Source: Nonomuraea montanisoli
Lineage (GTDB): Bacteria; Actinomycetota; Actinomycetes; Streptosporangiales; Streptosporangiaceae
Assembly: GCF_013363975.1 (NCBI RefSeq)
Contig: NZ_JABWGN010000014.1
Coordinates: 205,708-269,707, forward strand
Direction of reading: 5' to 3'
Length of the DNA: 64,000 bases
The position numbers and the translations under genes are program-made. The notes below the pieces were generated by a model, which had not been told where the DNA came from, did no database searches, and worked only from the letters and a program-made list of their open reading frames with translations. Positions 34,255 through 41,082 of the stretch are shown one piece after another; position 1 is the first letter of the stretch; each line of letters opens with the position of its first letter.

Positions 34255-34965
34255 TCACGCCAGATCGAGGAGCTGCTCGTAGAAGCCGCCGAAGCCGCGA
34301 GCCCGGTCCACGAAGTGCAGCTCCAGAATCCAGTGACAGGTCCTCCCCGCGCGGTCGGTGCGCCGCAGCGGGGTGTCGTTCTCCGGAGTGATGTAGGACT
34401 CCGCCTTCGCGCCGTCGTTCACCTCGTGCGGGAACTCCCCCACGAGATGCCCGGCGTGCCAGATGCCGAGCTCCCAGCCGGCTTCGCCCGCCAGCCGTTC
34501 CACCTCGGCGTACAACTGCCGGCCGGTGATGTCCGGGTCGGCCGCGAACGCCGCGCGTCCCTCGTCGAAGACGCGCGGCAGATCGTGCAGCAGCAGGTGC
34601 TTGTCCGGGTCGTCGCCGAAGACGTACGTGCGGCCGAAGTCGGCCTCGTACTCCTCGAAGATCGGGCCGAAGTCGGCGAAGGCGACGTCGTCCTCGCCGA
34701 TGATGCGGTCGGGCGGGTTGTCCCGGTACGGGAGCAGCGTGTTGGGCCCGGAGCGGATGATCCGCTTGTGCCAGTGCTTGGTCGTGCCGAACATGTCGTT
34801 GGCCAGGTCCCGGATGCGATCGCTCACCTCCCGCTCCCCGACCCCAGGTGCGACCAGTCCGCGCGCCTCCACCTCATCGAACAAGGCGATGGCCTTCTCC
34901 TGCGCCGCCACCAGGCCGGCGACCCGCCGAGCCTCCTCCTCCGGCCCGCCGTGATCAGACGTCAT
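34255..34965 (-). CDS. M24-family metallopeptidase
   Basis: The 236-residue product has the pita-bread fold residues: ADFGPIFEEYEADFGRTYVF (two Asp ligands), GHLVGEFPHE (His), and ILELHFVD (Glu). It lacks the N-terminal creatinase domain, like short Xaa-Pro peptidases. It starts at ATG 34965, overlapping the GGCT stop as ATGA, so both are made from the same transcript under the MerR-type promoter. The substrate may be a dipeptide or thiol conjugate. Confidence 0.85.
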   Translation of the reverse strand: MTSDHGGPEEEARRVAGLVAAQEKAIALFDEVEARGLVAPGVGEREVSDRIRDLANDMFGTTKHWHKRIIRSGPNTLLPYRDNPPDRIIGEDDVAFADFGPIFEEYEADFGRTYVFGDDPDKHLLLHDLPRVFDEGRAAFAADPDITGRQLYAEVERLAGEAGWELGIWHAGHLVGEFPHEVNDGAKAESYITPENDTPLRRTDRAGRTCHWILELHFVDRARGFGGFYEQLLDLA

Positions 34966-35324
34966 GCTCGCGACCCGTCGTGGTCAGCCGCGTACACCCA
35001 GCCGTGCAGACCCGACGCCAGCGGTACGAGAGCACGCCGGTAGTCGTCGACCTCGTAGTCGTCGGCCGCGGCGAGTTCGTCCTCGCTCAGGCGCAGCGCC
35101 GTGCCCTCCACGACGTCGGCGGCGCTTCCCGTGGCCCGCAGGATCGGATGATGGGTGGCACCGCTGATCGCGATGACCTCCGGATCGGTGATCTCCACCA
35201 TGGACAACCGGTAGCCGGGCAACTGGTCCGGAGTGCCGCTCACCTCGCGGCCGAACACCGAAAGCTGCACCTCGCTCTGGCGCAGCGTGCCATAGGAAAA
35301 CAGGACGACAGAGTGATCAGACAT
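34962..35324 (-). CDS. gamma-glutamylcyclotransferase (GGCT/AIG2)-family protein
   Basis: ATG 35324 gives 120 residues. The family signature is HSVVLFSYGTLRQSEVQLSV, with the conserved acidic residue near YEVDDYRR. GGCT enzymes cyclise gamma-glutamyl amides such as glutathione breakdown products; actinobacterial substrates are unclear. The gene is coupled to the M24 peptidase and shares its promoter sequence with the MerR-peroxiredoxin gene, which suggests redox control of thiol or gamma-glutamyl metabolism. Confidence 0.85.
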   Translation of the reverse strand: MSDHSVVLFSYGTLRQSEVQLSVFGREVSGTPDQLPGYRLSMVEITDPEVIAISGATHHPILRATGSAADVVEGTALRLSEDELAAADDYEVDDYRRALVPLASGLHGWVYAADHDGSRA

Positions 35325-35331
35325 GGCCGAA

Positions 35332-35363
35332 ACCCTAAACCCGCCCCCTGAGGTACAGGTCAA
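35332..35363 (-). promoter_or_regulatory. MerR-type promoter of the GGCT-M24 operon
   Basis: TTGACC (35358-35363) and TAGGGT (35332-35337), again 20 bases apart, seven bases from the start codon at 35324. Most of the block from -35 to start is identical to that of the MerR-peroxiredoxin gene (TTGACCTGTACCT, GCGGGTTTAGGGTTTCGG). Confidence 0.65.
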
Positions 35364-35488
35364 ACGCCTCCGCCGACGCCCTCAAGGGCTGCCGACGCGG
35401 AACCGCCACGTCACACCGTCGAACCGCTCACCGCTTGACCACTTCGCGCCAGGGCTCAGGCAGCAGGGCTTCACTGGCTGCCACGCCG

Positions 35489-35776
35489 TCATCTGGCGCG
35501 ACCGTCCAGAAGCAGTTCCCACAGCCTCATGCCCTCTGCCCTGACCTGCCAAGGACTCTCATGGACAACGCGGCGGCCGACCTCTCGTACGGTCCGCCGG
35601 ATGAAGAGGAGGCCGCCTGACTGGCAGAGCTCGTACGACGGACTGGTGCAGAGGCAGGTGTGCGCCTGCACGCGAACCCAGGAGGACCGTGCCGTCGCAA
35701 CGCGCCATGGAACAGGCACGCAGAATTCCTCGCGAGGGGCCACGTGCAAGCCATGGAAATCAGCGAACGGCTTCAC
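35489..35776 (-). CDS. 95-residue hypothetical protein
   Basis: GTG 35776 has an AGGAG site six bases upstream and overlaps the stop of the preceding small ORF (GTGA). The product (KPFADFHGLHVAPREEFCVP, later SYELCQSGGLLFIRRTVREV, then HESPWQVRAEGMRLWELLLD) has three to four Cys and no named domain that I recognise. Good ribosome site and coupling make it likely to be real. It is divergent from the XRE-TPR regulator. Confidence 0.6.
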   Translation of the reverse strand: MKPFADFHGLHVAPREEFCVPVPWRVATARSSWVRVQAHTCLCTSPSYELCQSGGLLFIRRTVREVGRRVVHESPWQVRAEGMRLWELLLDGRAR

Positions 35777-36000
35777 GTTGATCTCCTGTCGAGTGCTGCC
35801 TGCTCGCACGCAACAGGGCCTCCATCGCGCTCCGCGCCGTCAGCACGCCTCGCTGAGAACGGACTCGATGCGCTCGGCGGCGCACCGAACGTCCTCAACC
35901 GAGCCGAGGGAAGCCGGTCAGGGAGACAGAAACCTCGTCCGGCCGACTCGACAGCCAGTCTTCGCAACTGCTCGAAGGCATCGATGGCGTAGATGATCAT
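35773..36000 (-). CDS. 75-residue hypothetical protein coupled to the 95-residue protein
   Basis: ATG 36000 is preceded by GAGGAG, and its stop overlaps the next start (GTGA). The first 25 residues (IIYAIDAFEQLRRLAVESAG) look like a real protein start, but after that the composition is unusual. A different frame over 35855-35910 reads EDVRCAAERIESVLSEAC, similar to the C-terminus of the GNAT at 40053 (ADVRCAADHMDTIPAEVHRS), so a frameshift or recombination may have changed this gene. Confidence 0.4.
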   Translation of the reverse strand: MIIYAIDAFEQLRRLAVESAGRGFCLPDRLPSARLRTFGAPPSASSPFSARRADGAERDGGPVACEQAALDRRST

Positions 36001-36101
36001 GCTGTTCTCCTCGTCCGATCGGTCTGCTCGAAGCTGCTGACAGAAGACCTCGCAGCCTGATTTGCTCGCAACGAGCAGCAAAAACAGCGAGAGGTACGCA
36101 C

Positions 36102-37385
36102 ATGGCAACCGAGAGGAAGCGGCGACGTGGGCGGCCACCGAAGGAGCTGACCCCCGGCTCGTCCCTGCTGGCCGCGCTGGGAGCCAAGCTCCGTGAGCTG
36201 AGAAAGGCCCGATCGCTCACTCTGGTTCAGCTGTCGGAGTTGACCGGCTACTCCTGCCAGCATCTCGGAGCGATCGAGCGAGGAGCTGTCGCGCCCTCCG
36301 AGTCGGTGATCTCGTCGTGCGACGCAGGGCTAGGAGCGGGTGGAGTACTCAATGGCCTGCTGCCCGGAGTGATCCGCGAGCAGGCACATCTCCGTCACAA
36401 CAGCGACGCGGCCCGCCGAACGGGTTCTCTTCAGCACGGGCCGGCCGTGGATTGGGAGCGCCTCAGCACCGCGAGCACACGCCCGTCGGCGGTGAGCAAG
36501 GCCGTGGTCGAGGACATCGAGGCCATCACCGCGCATCAGCGTCACCTCTACCACCAGCTGACCTCAGCCCAGATGCTCGCGCCCGTCGACGGCCACCTCG
36601 GTCTGCTGCTCTCCCTTCTCGACACGCCGAGCACCGATTCGCTCCGTCTGCGCCTGGCGTCGGCAGCCGGCGAGGCCGCGGGCTTCGCGGCCTGGATCTG
36701 GTTCGACCTGAGCGACCCGTTCAAGATGACGTACCGCTACCGCACCGCCCTGAGCGCCCTCACCGAAGCGGGGGATCTGGGCCTGCGTTCGTATGTCACC
36801 GCCTTCCAAGCGGTCATGGCACATGCGGCGGGCCGCTTCGATGAGGCCGTGGAGTACTCCATGGCGGCACTCGACATGGCGGAGCACGCGTCCGTCGGCA
36901 GCGTGACGAAGTCATGGATTCACGCTGTCCACGCCACCGCGCTGGCCCACACCAATGACCACCATGGGGCGCTGTCCGAGCTCGGCCGAGCGCAGGACAT
37001 GCTCGACCGTGCCGACGAGCGGCGAGACGAGTGGATGTACGACTTCGATCAGGAACGGCTCCTTGGGTACCGGGGAAACTGCCTCATGGAGGTGGGCCGC
37101 TACCAGGCGGCTGTCGCAGCCTTTGAGCGGGCCTTGCAGGGGGTGCCCGCCACCTGCGTCCGCCGGCGGGCCGAGATCAGCGTGGATCTGGCAGAGGCAC
37201 TCGTGCGGCAGGGCGAGACGGACGAGGCTGTGCGCATCGCCAAGGAAGCGGTCACCGTGTTTCTGCAGCGTGGCTCCCTGTCCGGGGTTTCCCGGGTCAA
37301 GCGGCTCCGGAAACGGCTGGCCGCACACCACCACGGTGCCGCGGTTCGCGACCTGGATGGGTTCGTCCGCGCATGGCGAGGCTGA
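36102..37385 (+). CDS. XRE-family regulator with TPR domain
   Basis: GAGAGG lies seven bases before ATG 36102; 427 residues. After a basic N-terminus (ERKRRRGRPPKELTPG) comes an XRE helix-turn-helix (LRELRKARSLTLVQLSELTG, then YSCQHLGAIERG), then a helical C-terminal region with TPR-like repeats (VGRYQAAVAAFERAL, RQGETDEAVRIAKEAV). Such long XRE-TPR regulators are common in sporulating actinomycetes. The stop overlaps the peptidase gene by 13 bases, so they are co-expressed. Confidence 0.88.
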   Translation: MATERKRRRGRPPKELTPGSSLLAALGAKLRELRKARSLTLVQLSELTGYSCQHLGAIERGAVAPSESVISSCDAGLGAGGVLNGLLPGVIREQAHLRHNSDAARRTGSLQHGPAVDWERLSTASTRPSAVSKAVVEDIEAITAHQRHLYHQLTSAQMLAPVDGHLGLLLSLLDTPSTDSLRLRLASAAGEAAGFAAWIWFDLSDPFKMTYRYRTALSALTEAGDLGLRSYVTAFQAVMAHAAGRFDEAVEYSMAALDMAEHASVGSVTKSWIHAVHATALAHTNDHHGALSELGRAQDMLDRADERRDEWMYDFDQERLLGYRGNCLMEVGRYQAAVAAFERALQGVPATCVRRRAEISVDLAEALVRQGETDEAVRIAKEAVTVFLQRGSLSGVSRVKRLRKRLAAHHHGAAVRDLDGFVRAWRG

Positions 37386-39148
37386 GCCCCCTCCCGGCCG
37401 ACCTCGTCGGCCGGGCTACGGTCACCTTCGACGCCCTCCAATCGGCCGGTGGCACCATCTACTGGATCGAAGGCAGACCGGAGGGGGATGTTCTCCGCGC
37501 ATGGTCGTCGGACGAGGGCCGCAGCGATGTCCTTCCGCAAGGCTTCCAGGTCGCGTCGTACGTGCACGAGTACGGCGGCGGCGCGTATGTGGTGGGCGAG
37601 CCTGACGTCTGGTTCTGCAACGCGAGCGACCAGAGGATCTACCGCTACCGGCCCGGCTCGCCCCCGTATCCGGTGACGCCCGTCCCGGAAAGGCCCGGGG
37701 CGCACCGTTACGCCGATCTGCGACGCGTGCCGGGGGACGGAAGACTGGTGTGTGTGCGGGAGCGCCACGAGGGCTCGGCCGTGCACAACGAGCTGGTGAT
37801 GCTCCCGGGCGACGGCTCAGCGGAGCCCGAGGTCATCGCTGCTGGAGATGACTTTTACATGTCCCCCGCGCTCAGCCCCGACGGCAAGCAACTCGCCTGG
37901 GTTTCGTGGAACGCGCCGTTGATGCCCTGGGACGGATCTCGCCTCTGGCTGGCGGACCTCGAAGGCGGTGAACGCCGGCTCATCGCGGGCGGTGACGACG
38001 AGTCGGTGTGTCAGCCGCAGTGGGACGCGAAGGGGATCCTGCACTTCGTGTCCGACCGTTCAGGCTGGTGGAACCTCTACGCACGGGACTCGGGCAGGAC
38101 CATCCCGGTGCTGACCGGGAAATTCGAGCTGGCCGCCGCGCCGTGGGAGTTCGGCTACCGGACCTATGCGCTCAGCGATGACCGGATCATCACCATCGCC
38201 CAACGGGGATCGGAACACCTCCTTCTCACCAGGACCGGGAACGGCGACATTCACCACGTCGAGCTGCCGTACACCTCGATGAAGCCTTATCTGGCAACGG
38301 TCGGCGCCGATGTGGTCGTGATCGCTTCCAGCCCGACCCGCCTTCCCGAAGTCGTCAAGGTGACCCCGGGCGGCGCCGCACAGGAGCTCGCATCGACCGG
38401 CCTCACCATCAACGGATACGCGATCGCCCACCCGCAGCGTTTCTCCTTCACGACACGCGACGGGACCGAAGCCCACGGCCTCTTCTACCTGCCGACGACG
38501 AAGGTCGCCGAGCCCCCGCCTCTCATCGTTCGCGTGCACCCCGGCCCCACCGCGAACTGGCCCATGAGACTGGACCTCCACGCCCAGTACCTCACCGGCC
38601 GAGGTTTCGCCGTCGCCGACGTGGACCATCGCGGGAGCACGGGATACGGGCGCGTCTACCGCAACGGGCTGCGCCATCGATGGGGGGAAGCCGACGTCGC
38701 CGACTGCGTCGATGCCGCCCTCTACCTGATATCCGCAGGGCGAGCCGATGGCCACCGCGTCGTGATCTGGGGCGCAAGCGCGGGAGGGTTCACCGTGTTG
38801 TCCGCCCTGTCATCGACGAATGTCTTCGCCGGTGGCATCGCCCGGTCCGCCGTGGTGGATCCAGAAGAGTGGGGACGGTCGGCACCCAAGTTCCAAGCAC
38901 ACCATCCCACCCTCCTGACCAGCAGGAGTCCCGAACCCGCTTTCCTGTCTCCGTTGCTGCTCATCCACGGGGATGCCGATCCAGTCACTCCCCTTGAAGC
39001 CGTACGAGCCCTGGCTCAGCAGAGTGCCCGCTCCCGGCTCGTCGTCATTCCCGGCGCCGGGCACACGTTCCGCCGACCCGGCGATGTCACCACGATCTTG
39101 AAGGCAGAGCTGGAGCATCTGCGGGCTGTGCTCGAAGCCGACGCCTGA
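37373..39148 (+). CDS. S9-family prolyl oligopeptidase/dipeptidyl peptidase
   Basis: The 591-residue protein has a seven-bladed propeller (for example SPALSPDGKQLAWVSWNAPL) followed by the alpha/beta hydrolase domain: RGFAVADVDHRGSTGYGR, catalytic Ser in WGASAGGFTVLSALS, Asp in IHGDADPVTP and His in GAGHTFRRP. There is no signal peptide, so it is a cytosolic peptidase of the S9C type. It starts inside the end of the XRE-TPR gene. Confidence 0.92.
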   Translation: MARLSPLPADLVGRATVTFDALQSAGGTIYWIEGRPEGDVLRAWSSDEGRSDVLPQGFQVASYVHEYGGGAYVVGEPDVWFCNASDQRIYRYRPGSPPYPVTPVPERPGAHRYADLRRVPGDGRLVCVRERHEGSAVHNELVMLPGDGSAEPEVIAAGDDFYMSPALSPDGKQLAWVSWNAPLMPWDGSRLWLADLEGGERRLIAGGDDESVCQPQWDAKGILHFVSDRSGWWNLYARDSGRTIPVLTGKFELAAAPWEFGYRTYALSDDRIITIAQRGSEHLLLTRTGNGDIHHVELPYTSMKPYLATVGADVVVIASSPTRLPEVVKVTPGGAAQELASTGLTINGYAIAHPQRFSFTTRDGTEAHGLFYLPTTKVAEPPPLIVRVHPGPTANWPMRLDLHAQYLTGRGFAVADVDHRGSTGYGRVYRNGLRHRWGEADVADCVDAALYLISAGRADGHRVVIWGASAGGFTVLSALSSTNVFAGGIARSAVVDPEEWGRSAPKFQAHHPTLLTSRSPEPAFLSPLLLIHGDADPVTPLEAVRALAQQSARSRLVVIPGAGHTFRRPGDVTTILKAELEHLRAVLEADA

Positions 39149-39260
39149 TCACAGCCGACTCCGGTTCCGGCTTGTTCGTGACCGCGGTGGCGCTGCCAAG
39201 GCGGCGGTCCTCCCCTCCGATGCCATTGCTGAAGCCGTCGCTCTGGACGGCCACGTCCCC

Positions 39261-39686
39261 TCAGACTGTGAGGTCGAGGTTGTCCGCGTAGAACTCCACC
39301 GCTCGTTCATACCCCCCGACCTGCTTGGTCTCAGCAAGGAGACTCAACAGGTCCTGTACCGCCTCACGGTGCCTGCCCAGGTTGTGCAGCGCCATCGCGC
39401 GAAACGTGCGCAGCCCGTGATCGCCAGGGGACTCCTCCAGCCCCTTGTCGAAGGCCGCCAACGCTTCTTCAGGACGGCCGCACACACGAAGGGTGCTGCC
39501 ATAGTTCGTCCACGTGACGCGCCGGTCGCTGGCGCCCATCTCCAGCGCTTTCTCGTAGTACGGCAGCGCCTCGTGCTCGTCGCCGAGGGCGTCATGGGTG
39601 TAGGCGATCTGCCGCAGCACCTCGGGGTCCCCCTGGTCCTGAGTCAGCAGGTAGGTCAGTCTCTCGCGAAGTTCCGCATCAGTCAT
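39261..39686 (-). CDS. tetratricopeptide repeat protein
   Basis: ATG 39686 gives 141 residues that form three to four TPR units (LRQIAYTHDALGDEHEALPY, WTNYGSTLRVCGRPEEALAA, FRAMALHNLGRHREAVQDLL). It is likely an adaptor. The reading frame stays open upstream through repeat copy D, but that part is not coding. The repeat stands about 140 bases upstream of the start. Confidence 0.8.
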   Translation of the reverse strand: MTDAELRERLTYLLTQDQGDPEVLRQIAYTHDALGDEHEALPYYEKALEMGASDRRVTWTNYGSTLRVCGRPEEALAAFDKGLEESPGDHGLRTFRAMALHNLGRHREAVQDLLSLLAETKQVGGYERAVEFYADNLDLTV

Positions 39687-39823
39687 GGAGATCAGTATGC
39701 CTTCGGCCTCTCTCGGGCACCTCGCTGTGCCTCGGCCTGGGGCGATGGCTCCTGGATAGCTCTCAACAGCGCCTCGATCCTCGTTGCGCATGGAGGTCTT
39801 GATCCGATGGCCAGGCGCCCCTC

Positions 39824-39977
39824 TCGTCATCGCCTCTCTCCCGTCGAGCCGGCCGGCGCTCGGGGGTCCGGGGGCCGGAGGCCCCCGGCCAGGGGGTGTG
39901 GGGGAGCTCGGCTCCCCCACTGTCACAGCCCGAACCCCCATCGCGCGAAGCGCGCCCACGGGAGGACCTTGCCTTGA
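39824..39977 (+). repeat. dispersed palindromic repeat, copy D
   Basis: Copy with complete hairpins (GGGGGAGC-TCG-GCTCCCCC at 39900-39918, then CGCGCGAAGCGCGC). On the minus strand it is upstream of the TPR gene and downstream of the GNAT gene. Copy E, in the same orientation, stands on the other side of the GNAT gene. Confidence 0.88.
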
Positions 39978-40052
39978 GGAGCTGGCAGAGTCGAGAGGCG
40001 GCCCTGTGCTGCCTGCTCGCACGCAGCGTGGGGCTTCATCGCGCTCCGACGG

Positions 40053-40625
40053 TCATGAGGCCGACCGGTGCACCTCGGCGGGAATGGTATCCATGTGATC
40101 GGCGGCGCACCGAACATCCGCAACCGGTCGGACCATGCGCACATTCGGCAGTTTTCCCTGCCAGAGCTCTCGCTCGCCTGTGACCTTGAATCCGTAGCGT
40201 TGATAGAAGCAGATCGCGCGCTCGTTGTACTCGGTGACCCAGAGCCGCATGGGCATGCTCCCCGCCCAGGTGAGGAACTCACCCATCAACCGGCCTCCGA
40301 CGCCTCGGCCCTGGGCTTCCTCCAGCAGGTACATCGGCCCCAGGATGACCACGTCATCCCGGCGACCGCAGAGGAAGCCGACGATCTCCGCCCCCGAACG
40401 GACGATACGGCAGAACAGCAGGTCTGGCTGCCGCCTCGCAGCCTCGATGAACCCCCGCCACTGGGCGATTCCCTCGTCTGTGGCAGAGGAGCCACGGTGC
40501 TCACGGATCCAGTCCTCATCGATCCCCGCTTCCTCGCAGGGGTACGTCTGCAGCCAGACCCTCAACTGCACCGGCCCAAGAGACGACGCGTCGTCGGCAT
40601 GGGGGGCTTCGATCACATAGGTCAT
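40053..40625 (-). CDS. GNAT-family N-acetyltransferase
   Basis: The 190-residue protein has the GNAT acetyl-CoA loop EEAQGRGVGGRLMGEFLTWA, preceded by the core strand VILGPMYLL, and the end motif YNERAICFYQRYGFKVTGE. It acetylates an unknown amine substrate. The gene is flanked by two direct copies of the dispersed repeat, 76 bases and 64 bases away. Confidence 0.88.
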   Translation of the reverse strand: MTYVIEAPHADDASSLGPVQLRVWLQTYPCEEAGIDEDWIREHRGSSATDEGIAQWRGFIEAARRQPDLLFCRIVRSGAEIVGFLCGRRDDVVILGPMYLLEEAQGRGVGGRLMGEFLTWAGSMPMRLWVTEYNERAICFYQRYGFKVTGERELWQGKLPNVRMVRPVADVRCAADHMDTIPAEVHRSAS

Positions 40626-40688
40626 GGGGACATCCTCGACGAGGCTCCCCGAGCGTCTCCCAGCCGCATCAGTAGTGTCTTCTGGGCA

Positions 40689-40886
40689 GTCCTCGATACC
40701 TCCTCAGCCTCAGCCCGATGACCGGTATCTCTTGTCATCGGCTCTCTCCCGTCGAGCCGGCCGGTGCTCGGGGGTCCGGGGGCCGGAGGCCCCCGGCCAG
40801 GGGGTGTGGGGGAGCTCGGCTCCCCCACTGTCACAGCCCGAACCCCCATCGCGCGAAGCGCGCCCACGGGAGGACCTTGCCTTGAG
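40689..40886 (+). repeat. dispersed palindromic repeat, copy E (long form)
   Basis: The most complete copy: GTCCTCGATACCTCCTCA, a GATGACC/GTCATC pair, the C/G-rich hairpins, the GCGCGAAGCGCGC block and the final GGACCTTGCCTTGAG. On the minus strand it starts the upstream region of the GNAT gene. It also closes the upstream side of the nitrate operon's control region. Confidence 0.88.
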
Positions 40887-40944
40887 CACCGGGCTGACCA
40901 CGTACCCCTGAAGTCCGTTCTCACAGCGCCTTTGTTGCGGCCGT

Positions 40945-41032
40945 GTTTCGCGCGTTACCCATGTGTGCGCCTTGTTACAGCCGTGCGACACACGTAACCG
41001 GAGCACCGCCACGGACCGTCAGAGTGCGTAAC
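40945..41032. promoter_or_regulatory. array of GTTAC/GTAAC half-sites upstream of the nitrate operon
   Basis: GTTAC occurs at 40954 and 40974 and GTAAC at 40994, exactly 20 bases apart, with GTTTC at 40945 and another GTAAC at 41028. GTNAC and GAAAC are the half-sites of GlnR, the usual activator of nitrate assimilation in actinomycetes, although the spacing here is not the textbook one. Confidence 0.45.
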
Positions 41033-41040
41033 CCGCGCTT

Positions 41041-41074
41041 CCTACGCTCACCGAGCAGAAAGAGAGAGCGTAGG
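41041..41074 (+). promoter_or_regulatory. hairpin overlapping the ribosome site of the nitrate transporter gene
   Basis: CCTACGCTC (41041-41049) and GAGCGTAGG (41066-41074) are perfectly complementary, with a 16-base loop. The 3' arm takes in the first three bases of the AGGAGG ribosome site (41072-41077). Folding would hide part of the site, so this may be a leader control element for translation. Confidence 0.5.
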
Positions 41075-41082
41075 AGGAGATG

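Noticed and set aside
39261..40022. Longer version of the TPR protein starting inside repeat copy D
   Set aside because: The extra N-terminal residues are the same repeat-derived peptide seen at the other copies (VTVGEPSSPTPP type). The TPR begins at the ATG at 39686.
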